The position numbers were made by a program, and so were the translations under genes. This document shows, in pieces, positions 23,388-34,455 of a DNA stretch of 64,000 nucleotides. The notes beneath the pieces were generated by a model that saw only the letters and a list, made by a program, of their open reading frames with translations, was not told the DNA's origin and made no database searches. This stretch comes from Allium sativum (lineage: Eukaryota > Streptophyta > Magnoliopsida > Asparagales > Amaryllidaceae): positions 755,419,603-755,483,602 of the forward strand of contig CM060922.1 in assembly GCA_030737875.1 (NCBI GenBank). The letters are read 5' to 3'. How positions within the stretch are numbered: the first letter of the stretch is position 1; each line of letters starts with the position of its first letter.

Positions 23388-26043
23388 TTGAATGAAATCA
23401 ACAGAAAACAGAAACTATTCTTAGTTCAAAACAATATAAAAGAATGAGTTGTGCTCTATTAATTAACTGACTCAATTGGAAGGGGGAAGAGAGTCTTATA
23501 GTCTTTCACGTATAGTATAAATACTAAGGGATACAACCAATGTTTTACGGGTAGTATGCAACCTCTTTTGCTAATAGTCCAATAAATTGAACTAATATAT
23601 ATCCGCGATCCAATTATACGAGACAGTCAACTTCACAAAACACCACTTTTCTATTATATTATTTTGAAAATCAAAATTATACTGTTGAAAAACGATGAGA
23701 GTGATGGCTATAATTATGAAAATTCATTCCTCACAAACAGATTCAGAAATTTCAATCACAGAAGAACAATTGCAAGAATTAAAAAATTGTTCAAGCAAGC
23801 CGCTGCCCCTGCAGAAGATTTTTACAAGCAATTTCTATATTTTGTAGCACCTGTAGAGTTTATAAAATATCATAGTGGGGTATGGCTGTCCGTCCAGAAA
23901 AATTGAGCAGTATTAATGATTGAAATCCGTTATTTGCAAATCCGTTGACCTTTGAATCCTTGTTCGTTGCTTGAATCTGTTCCTTCCTTTGGCTTTTGAT
24001 TTGTATTGATATTTCACCACTTCTTCTTCTTCCTTTTTTTTTTGAGAGAGAAAGTAGCAAAATCAACAAAAGAAATAAAAGAGAGAAAGGAAAAAGAAAA
24101 AAAACCTAAATAAAAGAAAAACTAAACAAAAAGAAAATTAACTAGCTAGAATAAATTAGAACGATCAAACTAAACTAAATACAAAAAGCTATAGTTCAAC
24201 AAAAATAAAAACCTAAGATTAACAGCCTAACGCAAGCCTATTTTTGATTTGGAAACAAATCACTTTAGCCAAAGAAAAATTCTTCAAATCAGGAACACTT
24301 AACCAACAGTACGATTTAACCAACAGTATGATAACAGGAAACAAATTACACCCTTGATTAAAAAGAAAACTAGAGCACGCACTCAGCACAGTAAACCAAA
24401 CAAACGCACCCAAAACCACCGCAATTCAAACACCCAAAATTAGATTTCCTCTGATTACTCCAAGCTTAAAAAAAAGGCTTAATGAGGAAAGTTTCAGAAA
24501 TTGAATTCGATCCCCCAAATCGAGTCGGATTTTTCTGCACGCCCCTCTTCTCTCTATATTTTTCCTTTTTTTGGAAGTCGAGTTAGGATCTGAGTTGGGA
24601 CTTGTTCTTGGTCACTGGGTTTGTGACTATGGTTTTGGGTGAACTGGGAGTTGTGGTGCGAATTTGATTTTTGGCAAAGGGGTTTGAGAAGCTGGTTGAT
24701 GCGATTTGGAGAAAGGCTGAAGGTTGAAGAAGGGTGTATAGTATTTGTAGATTGTGGTGGTGGTTGGTTATGGAATATGGATGTGATTGTGTGGACTGTG
24801 ATGAACTTGTTGATGTTGGTGAGGCTATGGACGTGAGATGAGGTAGGCAATTAGGTGCTGACAATTGCTATGATCTTGAACTGTGGTAGTAGTTGATCTT
24901 GTAATGGACAGTGGGGGAGGTTGAGGAAATTTGCTGTAGGAGAAATTGATGGTTTAAGAACGTGAAGATGATGGGTGATAACTTTTGTGTGATGTTAAAT
25001 GGAAGGATGGTTTGTGAATGTGGTTTTGGACTGGAGATGACGATGTAGAAGAAATATGGAAGAATAAAGGCACCAGTAGAAGAAATATAGAAAAATATGA
25101 AGAGAAAAAAGGAAAGAAATTAAAGCAATAGAAATGTACAACAAGGAAAGAATTTAAAAGAAGAATCTTTTTGCGACCTCTTTTTCTTTTTTATTGTTGA
25201 AAAAGGGATAATATGAAAAGAAAGGAAAGAGATGTAAAATGGGAAAAAAATTGCAAAAGCGGGAAGAGATCTAATAATTCAAGTAGAGAATTAATCACAA
25301 CGCAGAGAGGAAAGATTTTAAAACAGGATTTTTTTTTGGAAAGAAATTGTAGAAAGAAGAGGGAAACAAAAGAGGAAAGGAAAGAAAAAGAAATAAATGT
25401 AAAAATTAGAAGGGTGATTGAAAGAAGGAAAGAGAGATTAGAGGAAGTGAGAGAGAGTTGTAACTAGAAAGCAATCAATTAAAAAAATGCAAGTTTTTTT
25501 TTTTGGATATTGTTGTAAAAGAATGGAAATCAGTGTATTGATAATTGGAAAGAAGCAAAAGGAAAGAAGGAATAGATGGAAACCAATTAAAGAAAATTTG
25601 GCAAATTAAATATACAACAATAATGAACAATAAAAATAAAGTAAAAAATTGGAAAGAAGGAATAGATGAAGAGGGAAAGAAAAAAAAAAGAAATATAAAA
25701 GGAAAAACAAAAATGAAAAGGAAAAAAAATCAAGAGAATTTGGAAAGTTATGTTTTTTTCTTTTTTTTTTTATATTATTTGTCTAAAGTAGGAATGAATT
25801 TGCAAGAGGGAAACAAATAAATGAAAGAAAGGGGAAAGAGGAAAGAGGTTGAAAACAGGAATGAAATAAAAGGAAAATAAAAAGAATTTTTTTCTTCTTC
25901 TCTTATTTAGATGATTAAAGTATCAGCAGTCAATACCAAATCAACTAACTAAGATTTTTTTTTCTATATATACAAGAAAACAAATGGGATAAAAACAACT
26001 AACACGAATCAAAAATTAAATAAATAATAAAATTTAATCGTTA
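23388..26043 (-). other. 5' leader region of the non-autonomous element
   Basis: Between the primer-binding site and the ORF. On the plus strand 25060-25950 is strongly purine-rich (AAAGAAAGG-type), so the minus-strand leader is a long CT tract. ORFs on either strand here are composition artefacts. Confidence 0.6.
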
Positions 26044-26063
26044 CCTCCCCGGTAACGGCGCCA
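26044..26063 (-). other. Primer-binding site
   Basis: Minus strand TGGCGCCGTTACCGGGGAGG, six bases from the 5' LTR. It closely resembles the site TGGCGCCGTTGCCGGGGA of many plant gypsy-type elements. Confidence 0.85.
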
Positions 26064-26069
26064 AAAACT

Positions 26070-26968
26070 TGATCGTCGCTTTCCTAAGAACTAGAAAAAC
26101 GCGAATTTTGAAATAAATACTGCAAGCGCACAGATCGTGTAGTATGCAGGTTGAATCACAGGGAGGTAAATTAAATTAAATTATTTATAAAATTTCTTGG
26201 GCGAGTTAGACAAATCTTCGAGGTTGGTTTTGAAAGCAAACGAAATTGAACTGCAATTAAACTATTATTGAATTGAATCAGATCTGAATCTAATCAAATC
26301 TATATTCAACCCAATTGACCTAAGGAAGCAGTAAAAAGAACAGAAATTGAAATTGCAGAAATTAAAATAACAAACAGGAAATAAAATTAGGATTACCGAT
26401 GAATCTAATCAGACGGTTAATCACTAATAAAAAAATAAATGAAAAAGACAAATAGTGTTCGATCAAATCTAATTGTGTAGCCAACACTAATTGCTAAGAA
26501 AAAGTAGAAAATGCAGAAAAGAAAAAAGAAGAAGAAAACTTTATTAATTTCAGGATGATCATTTACAATGAGATTACATGGATATTTATAGGAGATAGAT
26601 AGCCAATCTAAAACCCTAATCCAATCTATGCATATATGGGCCAATTAATTAGAAATTATTCCTCCCATATTAATTAGAAATTATTCCTCCTATATCTTTC
26701 TTGTTTGGCATGTGACTAATTAATGGGAGATAAGATTTCATAAGATTTATTCAGCCAAACATGAACATATCTTAAACTCCAAAGCAACACAATGCTAAGT
26801 CCTCATCTGCAAATCTTCATATGTATATACACAGCATTTTGATCTTTATTTTTCTGTTTTTCTGACATCATGTGGCTTAAAGTGACAAAATATTACCCAA
26901 GTAATATTTATTTACATACAAAAGATAAGATATAAGAGCACAAAATAAACACATTTTCATGTTAATCA
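26070..26968 (-). repeat. 5' LTR of the non-autonomous element
   Basis: 899 bp, followed by the TSD AGGTA. The mate is 19596-20528; few differences are seen by eye, so the insertion is fairly young. Confidence 0.93.
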
Positions 26969-27173
26969 AGGTATCACATGTAAAACCAATTATCTGACTA
27001 TATTACTCCAGCTTTGGTTGAAGTTATGCATAAGGTTAACCTGATTTATCGTTAACACCACTGCTTTTAATCTTTTTAATCTATAATTGAACTTTTTTGT
27101 CAGTGTATTAATACAGGAACCTGAGACAGAAATCTGTGAAAGGATGTTGGGTTCACTGAATCAATGGATCCAG

Positions 27174-28539
27174 GTTTAGTTGTTTATTTTCCTTTTTCCT
27201 TTTTCAAGAAAATCAAATATTTATTCAAAAATGTATAATAGAGTGGTACTAGACTATCAAACAAAGTTACAGAAAGCCAATAAATGACATTGTTTGAGAT
27301 AAAGAATACAAAGAGTTACAATATAAATAGGCTGAAACATGTTAAATTTAGATCTGAATATATCTTCACTTTGAGTATAAAACATCTTCCCAGAATGATG
27401 ATGTCATGTTTTTTTAGTCTCTTTCGATTGAAAGTATGCCTATATTTTGAAAACAAACCGTATTAGACACAAATAAATTTATAAAACAAATATGTGCAAA
27501 CAATGTCACATTAAAAATTTCCTATATTACAAATAATTGATAGGGTTAAGACCAAGACAACGATGACGAGTAATAAAAAACTGATGCAAGTAAGAATGTG
27601 ACATGCTTATTCATTTAGTATTTGTTGTTTCATAATAGTCAAATGTGAGTGTGCTTGTTTTAAACAACTCAAAATGGTAACCTTTTCCAAAAACCAGTAG
27701 TGTTGATAGTTCTGCAAGTTAGATAAATTGTCAACCCTTCATGAATAAATTCTGCAAACGGTATAGAATATGTGGTAGTATCTTTAAAAGAACGGTAAAA
27801 GATACCCACCTCTCCATATATACTTACCACAATTCCACTCCTTTCAAAGTAACAATGGAAATATAAACATTATTATGGTTTTAAAGTGTACTGTGTCGAA
27901 AGACACAAGGTAAAATTATATCCAAAGTCAAAACGTATTCATAATGTAGTTAGACTAACTGCATCTCTATCTAGCAACTTGACATAAATATATCGAATGT
28001 GGAGGGTAATTTTATCTACAGCAGATGTACATAGTTCAATTTACTTGATTTATAAATATAAGTTCTTAAATGCATGAATTTTCGGTATACTTGATTTTAG
28101 GTATGCTTGTGTAATATATATGAATTCCATATATGGATATTTTTGTACACTTATGTTCACTGGGTCTACATTTTAAATGTATAAACTTCCCAGATATGTC
28201 TGGTCTTCAAAGTGTTAGATCTTTAACATATAAGTTTCAAGCAAAAAGAGGCTCTAGATTCACGTATACATTCCAGTTTTGAACGCATTAGCTTCATAAA
28301 AATAGTTTAACATGACAAGCATATTTAAACTATCGATTGCATAGGTAATCTAAAGATTGTGAACTTTGGTTAAGTGCCTTTACTGGGTCAGATGTGTTGC
28401 TTCACACTACGTGTGGGATTCCGGCTTATGCGCTTTGATGGCGCAAAGGTAACCTGAATTCTCATCATGTATATGTTCTGAATGTGTTCAATATCATGAT
28501 TTTTCGGGTACTTTTTCTATAATTTTTATATAGAATATG
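27174..28539. other. AT-rich DNA with one exon-like piece
   Basis: Mostly AT-rich. Near 28380-28449 an open stretch ends in a donor-like AAAG/GTAACC; I do not recognise it. The next importin-5 exon expected after 27173 was not found. Confidence 0.4.
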
Positions 28540-28956
28540 AGCTTGCTGTTTCGGAACAACAAGCGTGGGCTTGCTGCTTCGAAAAGCAAACTCTGGCTTG
28601 CTGTTCGGAACAGCAAGTTAGAGCTTGTTGTTCCGAAGCAGCTTACTGTGTGGAACAACAAGTGCATGCTTGTTGTTTGGAAACAGCAAGCCTAAGAGCT
28701 TGTTGTTCGGAACAGCAAGCGTAGGCTTGCTGTTCGGAATAGCAATTGTGCTCGCTGTTTCGAAAGAGCAAGCCTAAGAGCTTGCAGTTTGAAACAGCAA
28801 GCTCTGGTTTGCTATTCCGAAGCAGCAACCCAGAGCTTGTTGTTCCGAAGAAGCAAGCTCGCGCTTGCTGTCTGGAACAGCAAGTGCAGGCTTGCTATTC
28901 GGAACAGCAAGCACAAACTTGCTGTTCGGAACAACAATGGCTTGCAAGCCTAAGAG
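28540..28956. repeat. Tandem array of palindromic units, block 1
   Basis: About 14 degenerate copies of a 28-32 bp unit whose core is an inverted repeat, CTTGCTGTTCGGAACAGCAA. Unit sequence drifts, but the two arms usually still pair. Short ORFs on both strands (for example 28643-28828 and 28746-29012) are repeat translation (leucine/cysteine/serine-rich) and not genes. Confidence 0.9.
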
Positions 28957-29384
28957 CAATGGTTGTGATAAATTCTCTCGGTGGTCACGATGTTTTTGGG
29001 GACCGAAACTAATACGGGATTAGCCGAAGCGTTTGAGTGTTTGACTGGCACGGGAGTGTGTGATCTCTGAGTAGATACTTGAAATAAATTATTTCCATTT
29101 TCCTTGTAGTGCTTCATGTGTCGGCTACTATTCATATTGAAATTGTATAGAAAATTATAGCCATTTATTTTTCCTGGTGTCGTATGCTTAGTTGTCACGT
29201 GTATCAATGTTATCTGTTTTTAACTTGACTTGTGTAATAATGTTTCCATCATGTTGCCTTTGCATGTGTTATTGTCGTGGTTGAAACATTTACGGTATCT
29301 GCACATCAGTGGTTCCCAATCATACCGTACTTCGATGATTGCTTCATCATCTCTTTCAGCAACATTTACGGTGTCTACACATCT

Positions 29385-29520
29385 AGCTTGCTTTTCGGAG
29401 CAGCAAGCGCGAGCTTGCTGTTTCAGAACATCAAGTGCGGGCTTGTTGTCCGAACAGCAAGCCCGCACTTGCTGTTTCGACCAACATGCCCGTACTTGTT
29501 GTTTTGAAATAGCTAGCTTG
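29385..29520. repeat. Tandem array of palindromic units, block 2
   Basis: Five further units of the same family (GCTTGCTTTTCGGAGCAGCA, then GCGAGCTTGCTGTTTC and so on), separated from block 1 by about 430 bp of non-repetitive DNA. That spacer contains its own near-duplicate of ACATTTACGGTATCTGCACA (29285 and 29360). Confidence 0.85.
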
Positions 29521-30049
29521 ACCATTGTGAATCTGCAAATGATATATGAGAAGAAATAAAATTGTAAATAAAAGTAACCACATTGGTCAGCGGAATTTGG
29601 AAAAACATCATATTAAATCATATATGAGAAGAAATAAAAGCTATTATTACATCAACAACTAATAATGCGAAGTCATGTAAATAGCTTGACTATTGTGAAT
29701 CTGCAAATGATGAGAAAAAGTTCATGGACAGTTCCAAAATTTTACCAAATAAACAAATAAATATCACATATTTAATGGATCTAATAGTAAATAGACATAT
29801 TAAAATTCCATTATGCACGAATAGTTCGAATAAAATTCAAAGATGCAGTAAGTCCAAGTTAAGAGAACCTAAATTTAGAACCATAATCAAAAGCTGGTAT
29901 CTATGACAGGCGATTTCGTCAAAAAAAATTGTCTAGGAAATTTATGATCACGGAGAGTGTTGGAGTTTAATTCGATGGGTGCAGTCTTCCGTCCAATTGG
30001 AAGAGGAAAATTCGAGTGAACTATGACGGTTAATCTAAAAATTAGGGAT
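29521..30049. other. AT-rich DNA, partial local duplication
   Basis: No gene. The sequence CATTGTGAATCTGCAAATGA at about 29523 recurs (one base different) at about 29692, a duplication of the DNA just right of the palindromic array. Confidence 0.4.
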
Positions 30050-30405
30050 CGGAATAATTTTGGAAATTTAGGGGTGAGAACGAAATAAAAAGGAAAACGG
30101 GAAAATGAAAATAAAATGGAGAAATAGAAATAGCTGAGGTGTGGATTGATGACTGAAATTTTGTTTTAAATTATAGTGTGGATCGCTAAGGTGTAAAATT
30201 TTGTTAATTTTAAATTTTTTGCTTTAAATGATAGTGTGGATCGCTGAAGTGTAAAATTTTGTTAATTTTATTAATTTGAATATATTTTTAGCTACTGCAA
30301 CATCTTGCTGCTGATATTTATGTTAACACCTTGAAGCGAATGTTGTAATAAACAAAAATCGACATAACAATCATTACACTGTAGCTAGCAACATATGACG
30401 TAGTG
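30050..30405. repeat. Unpaired CACTA-type right end, related to the left end of element 1
   Basis: Ends GCAACATATGACGTAGTG at 30405; the reverse complement starts CACTACGTCATATGTTGC. Its inner 350 bp, reversed, resembles 12177-12520: both share GTTGCTAGCTACA, TTGCAGTAGCTA and ATTACACCTCAGCGATCCAC or close forms. So it is the end of a related element in opposite orientation. Flanking CAT does not match the TSD of any candidate left end. Confidence 0.65.
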
Positions 30406-30477
30406 CATCCTTACATTATTTAAATATAAACGAGTGACTATTATCGGGATGCAAACAGGGGAGATAAAGATGAAGCG

Positions 30478-30552
30478 GAACACCCCCCCCACACCCCCCT
30501 CCTCCTCCACACACACATATACATACATACATACACGCGTGTGTGTATCTAT
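30478..30552. repeat. Simple-sequence tract
   Basis: A (C)n/(CA)n/(TACA)n/(GT)n microsatellite run: ACACCCCCCCCACACCCCCC, then CATACATACATACA, then CGTGTGTGTAT. Confidence 0.9.
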
Positions 30553-31331
30553 ATGGATATTTCCTCAATTTTGATTTTTGAACTAATATGTAAATTTGAA
30601 AGTGCTAAAAACTTTTATATGGTTCAAAATTTCGTGTGCATCTGCATAATAAAGTTAATATTAACACGCAAATTATCTTGTTCTTAATTCCAATATTATT
30701 TCGTATTGAAAACTTGGGAGACAAAATTTGAAGGAGTAACAGATGTGAGATATTACTCAATTATTAAACTAGCAAACAATGGCCTACTATGTGTATTATA
30801 TTTTACTCTACAATAAATAATAGCCAATATGAATCTGTTATGAAGCAAATAAGTTCGTGCCGCGACGTGCCTTTAGGGTCACTCTTATGCTCCCAAATAT
30901 ATAAATATGGAGTCATTAAATTACTACAATAACTTAATAAATTAATCTACAATGCTCTCTATGATGCACATGACCAACTAGAAACAAATATGTGTGTAAT
31001 AGTGCGGTCCAGATTGTTCAAGTATTATGAAAAGATCATACAGATTTATACTAGCATTTTTATTTTTGTTCGGAATAAATAACATAATCGAAACTGTAAG
31101 ATTTAGTACATCTCGCCACACAGCTATGCCTAGGCATACAGTGTGCTATGGTTTGGTTAAACAAGAATGAACTTCTCATCAAAGCTTTTCACTGCGCTAT
31201 GAAGCATGATTATGGATTGATCACCACCATGCATAATTAAAGCCATAAGCAATAAACGTTAAGATACTTGCCTCTTAATTACCACATAAAAAAAACAAGG
31301 GAAAAAAATATGAAGGAAATACATGGGACGA
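30553..31331. other. 3' flank of the CLE gene, no gene seen
   Basis: AT-rich intergenic DNA with no coding signal. Confidence 0.4.
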
Positions 31332-31337
31332 TTTATT
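31332..31337 (-). promoter_or_regulatory. Candidate polyadenylation signal of the CLE gene
   Basis: AATAAA on the minus strand, about 107 bp downstream of the stop codon, a usual plant distance. Confidence 0.4.
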
Positions 31338-31443
31338 GGATCATATATATGGTACTTCAAGAAATTATTACAAAGAATGTGACAAAGAGCTGAGAAAATA
31401 CTCAATAATAATGTATACTAGCTAAATAGCTAATTAACCTTCT

Positions 31444-31761
31444 TCAATGGTGCAAAGGATTCGGACCGGAAGGAACAATTCTTTTCTCAACTCCATATCG
31501 TGGATCAATCTCATCGCCGTCATCAACTGAGCTCGGCTTATCACCAACCGAAGGATCAAACTGTTGCATGCGATGATCATGACGACGATGCTGATGGCCA
31601 TGATGATGGCCGTGGTGGTGATGTTTAGTGTAATGTTCAGCTAAAATCTTACGTGAAAAGAGATTAGCAGAAAGATTATTATAGCTAGAATACCATCCGT
31701 GAACCGAAAGGAAGACGAGGAAAAGCCACAGTAAAAGAGCTACAAAGCACGGTTTATTCAT
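31444..31761 (-). CDS. CLE signalling-peptide precursor (CLE9-13 group)
   Basis: Intact single-exon gene of 105 codons ending in TGA. Residues 1-22 are a signal peptide (MNKPCFVALLLWLFLVFLSV core), so the product is secreted. Residues 32-41 contain FSRKIL, a short block also seen in CLE9-13 type precursors. Residues 47-63 are a histidine-rich run (HHHHGHHHGHQH), then a variable acidic part. The C-terminus is the 12-residue CLE peptide RIVPSGPNPLHH (94-105), preceded by DPRYGVEK. In this family the peptide is cut out, Pro4 and Pro7 (here Pro97 and Pro100) are hydroxylated and Pro7 is arabinosylated, and it is sensed by CLV1/BAM-type receptor kinases to control cell division. It is closest in wording to Arabidopsis CLE11, CLE12 and CLE13, which have V, R or L at position 2 where this has I. 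Length and layout are normal, and it ends at the CLE motif with no tail. No frame lesion is seen, so it is probably functional. It is the only such gene in the window. Confidence 0.95.
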   Translation of the reverse strand: MNKPCFVALLLWLFLVFLSVHGWYSSYNNLSANLFSRKILAEHYTKHHHHGHHHGHQHRRHDHRMQQFDPSVGDKPSSVDDGDEIDPRYGVEKRIVPSGPNPLHH

Positions 31762-31991
31762 AGCAGTGAAAGAATTGTATATGATGAAGATAATATTTGA
31801 GAGGAGGAAGACATGGAAATGGTACAGTTAACTTGAGCTGATATTAGTAGGAGGTTTTATGAGGAGGGAGTTTGAAGTAATGACAGCTTGAGGAAAGCTG
31901 GTTGTGTTATGGTATCACTGAGCAAAAGAGAAGGAAATAAGGAGAGAAATGCTGAAATTTTAGCTTACTTGTAGGGTTGAGTATGCAATTG

Positions 31992-31997
31992 TTTATA
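31992..31997 (-). promoter_or_regulatory. Candidate TATA box of the CLE gene
   Basis: TATAAA on the minus strand (context TTGATATAAACAATTG), about 230 bp upstream of the ATG, implying a 5' leader near 200 bp. It is the best-looking TATA in the upstream region but unproven. Confidence 0.35.
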
Positions 31998-33609
31998 TCA
32001 ATGCATGAACATGAATCAATATTTTGAGGTAATTGGGGGCCTTTTAACGCGGAGGGAGGAGCAAGCTTCTGAATTGGTTGACCCTTTGTTCAATAAGGAA
32101 AAAAAGGCTTACTTTATGTTTAAGCAAGAAATGGTACATAAATGCTAGAATAAGTTGGATTATTTGTCGCTAATTACGGCTTGAAGCGACTCTCTATGGC
32201 CTCATATTTTAGTCTTAATGCTTGGAGATTACAACTGTTAAGTACAGATTAGTCATCGTTAGTGTGTGATCATTGATGGTGATATTGGCATAAACAGAAG
32301 ATTGATGTAACATTAGGATAAGAAAATAAGATAGTGCTGATGCTATTAATGGTATATTGGTCTTCTTATCTGCTTACCGAGAGTGCGCATTACTTAATAG
32401 GCCATGCTTTAAGATTAAAAAAAATTGATTCCACTAATATTTTTGCTTATAAGTGGTAACTGTGCGTGGATTTTACTTGGTGTTTGACAGGGTTAAGAGA
32501 TGGATACAAAGTGCGAAAAATGGTGTTTTGTTCATGAAGTTAATGCATCTTACGTCCCAACAAATTATAATTCATAAGTTTAAATTAGGTGGAGCTTTGG
32601 TCAAACTTCTCTGTTGAGTTTTAATACTGTTTAAACACCTAAAAATTTCAGATTGGGTCCCCATTGTGTTAATGGAAAACGGATTCATGTTGACAAATCA
32701 CATGTTTACTTCTTTAACATCACTCTCCACTTATGGTCAGTTTTTGACCAAGCAAGCTGGCTATTTGTACCCGAAATTGATTGAGTGAGGAAAGTACTTG
32801 ATGATGTAAAAGAAGTATTTAAGCAGTATATTTGAGTGAAGTTTATAAAATAATTATTTAATTTTAGTTGATTAAAATTTTGTTTTGTTACGTAATGTAC
32901 GTTAAGTAATTGTAATTAAAATAAATTGAATTGCGAAATTTCTTTGAAATATGCTGCGATATAAGAAAGACAAATTTATCGATATAAAGATTAAAGATAT
33001 GGATAAAATGATACATTGTAATGTTACTGTAACAATTTCATCTTTTATGTCTTATGATATCGCGAGGTGTTAGGATTTCTTTGTCCATGTGTCGTAGTTC
33101 TTGTTCAGACACTCTGTTTGCGGCAATCCTCAAAGTCAGTATCAGCCTTTCCATAGTGGTGTCCTAGACAAATTTTGAAAAAACACAGATTGAATTTGAG
33201 AAAACAAGGAACATTAGGATAAGGGGAAAAAAATATTGGTACTCATCATTTCTGCCACATATTGCCATTGTACATTGGTATTCAATATTTTTGAAAGCAT
33301 CTAGGATATTTTGTTGCCCACTTGGCCATCTTCGACGATGCTGAATTAGGCGAACGTTTCGTTTACCCGACTTTGGGCCATGCCCGCTCAAAGTAATAAT
33401 AGTGTTCATTGTATTATTGTGGAACAAGATAGGAATCATCATCATAAGTTATCAATTTGAACCACCATTGTTATATTTTAAATAAAATTGTGTATAGTCA
33501 TTATAGCAATTATATATCTTAATTAAGTTTCAAATGAATATGTTGACATTCCTAGATTGATCTGTTTCTATTCTCGATAGCTATGGCCTCATCGGCCTCC
33601 CTAACTAAT
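31998..33609. other. Upstream region of the CLE gene and unidentified coding-like relic
   Basis: No intact gene. On the minus strand 33445-33230 (containing GPKSGKRNVRLIQHRRRWPS) and 33175-33063 (containing MERLILTLRIAANRVSEQEL) are open and look like coding relics, but I recognise no family. The rest is AT-rich. Confidence 0.4.
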
Positions 33610-33614
33610 GAAAG

Positions 33615-34241
33615 TGTTAGATCCAAAAGTGGCTCTAACACCCAAATTATCTGAATTGGCAGAGATTTATATCTAGAAATGCAAGAAAACACATAAGATT
33701 TATAGTGGTTTGGCGTTAACGAGTCTACGTCCACTTTATATCTATGATTATATGTAAGATTCAGGTACAATCAATAATTTTTCTCTCAATCTCCTTTTTT
33801 ACAATATTGATTCACTTATTGATTTCGAATTAATATTGGTAAGAAATAACGCAGAGACAGTAATGGTAGGAACAACACTCAGAACTGCCCAAGGATCCTG
33901 AAAAATGCCAAACCTGGGGCTATTTATAGGTGATATCTACAGACTAATCCCGAAGATCTCGGACTGCTTCGTGGCTTGATGGAGAAATGGTCAATATAAC
34001 CATTGTGGACAGGTGTCGTGAGATCCTATATTATCGGATCGTGAATGACTTGGTCATAGCCTTCATCTCTCAGATCGAATCGGATCGAACTGACGTGAAC
34101 GGATTGGATCAAGCAGGTGTGAATGGATCGGATCGTGGTCATGGGGGCGATCGCGAATCTCGAGGATGCAACTTCATGAACAAAACTTCATATTAAACAT
34201 GTGTTTGGATCTTTGTGGCTTGGTCTAAAAGCTAGCCAACA
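33615..34241 (-). repeat. 3' LTR of the Tat element
   Basis: 627 bp, TGTTAGATCC...AGCCAACA on the plus strand. It lacks about 40 bp present in the mate (near 33945 and 34070). It contains GGATCGGATCG-type motifs. Confidence 0.95.
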
Positions 34242-34257
34242 TTTTGCCCCCTCGAAG
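34242..34257 (-). other. Polypurine tract of the Tat element
   Basis: Minus strand CTTCGAGGGGGCAAAA directly before the 3' LTR. Confidence 0.85.
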
Positions 34258-34455
34258 TATGTTTTATCAAGGATGGAACATGCTTCAAAATTATGGACCT
34301 ATCTTTTCATGAAGCGGTGTAAATCAAAAGTGGTGTTTGCCTGAAACGTCGTACAGCATCATGAAATCGTGTTCTTTGGCGGTTATAAATATCAAGGTGA
34401 ATCTGTCACTCATTTCTTCATTTGGTGGGTAATCTTTATCTCTTGAACTCTATGG

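Larger units (their letters stand above)
19591..26973 (-). mobile_element. Non-autonomous LTR retrotransposon with a novel ORF
   Basis: LTRs 19596-20528 and 26070-26968, direct repeats with TG...CA ends. The TSD is AGGTA at 19591-19595 and 26969-26973. The element lies on the minus strand, because a PBS (TGGCGCCGTTACCGGGGAGG) is next to the right LTR and a G-rich polypurine tract next to the left one. The total is 7.4 kb, but there is no gag with a zinc knuckle, protease, RT or integrase. The only long frame is a 528-codon asparagine-rich ORF. It therefore depends on another element for replication. The PBS type is used by several plant gypsy groups. Size and ORF content fit a LARD-like derivative. 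Confidence 0.93.
19190..27173 (+). pseudogene. Importin-5-like (karyopherin beta-3, IMB3 type) gene fragment, split by an LTR element
   Basis: Three plus-strand exon pieces from the HEAT-repeat middle of importin-5. Piece A (to 19293, donor GTTTGT) reads SMLCCHANEIKEAFFPWINQ. Piece B starts after TCTGTAG at 19528, reads SAKLAIEMGQAPG, is cut at 19595 by an LTR element, and resumes at 26974 to read DYITPALVEVMHK (frame shifted by one base), with donor GTTAAC at 27035. Piece C (27117-27173) reads PETEICERMLGSLNQWIQ. The order and spacing follow the plant importin-5 region that reads A-D-E-L-K-E...P-A-L-V-E-A-L-H-K-E-P-x-x-E-I-C. Importin-5 carries ribosomal proteins and histones into the nucleus. 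Only about 100 of some 1100 residues are present, so this is a captured or relic copy. It lies between unpaired CACTA ends at 18001 and 30405. Confidence 0.85.

Noticed and set aside
24554..25820. ORFs on both strands in the purine-rich leader of the non-autonomous LTR element
   Set aside because: Low-complexity Lys/Arg/Glu- or Ser/Thr/His-rich translations of biased sequence; no motifs.
18001..29111. CACTA element from 18001 to the TTCCTTGTAGTG at 29111
   Set aside because: Inner TIR sequence diverges after nine bases and the flanking triplets (TTA and CTT) do not match.
28540..29520. CRISPR-like repeat array
   Set aside because: Units are degenerate palindromes with no constant-length unique spacers, in a plant nuclear genome.
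12177..30405. One giant CACTA element from 12177 to 30405
   Set aside because: TSDs differ (TTT and CAT), and 17715 gives a better TIR match with identical TTT duplications.
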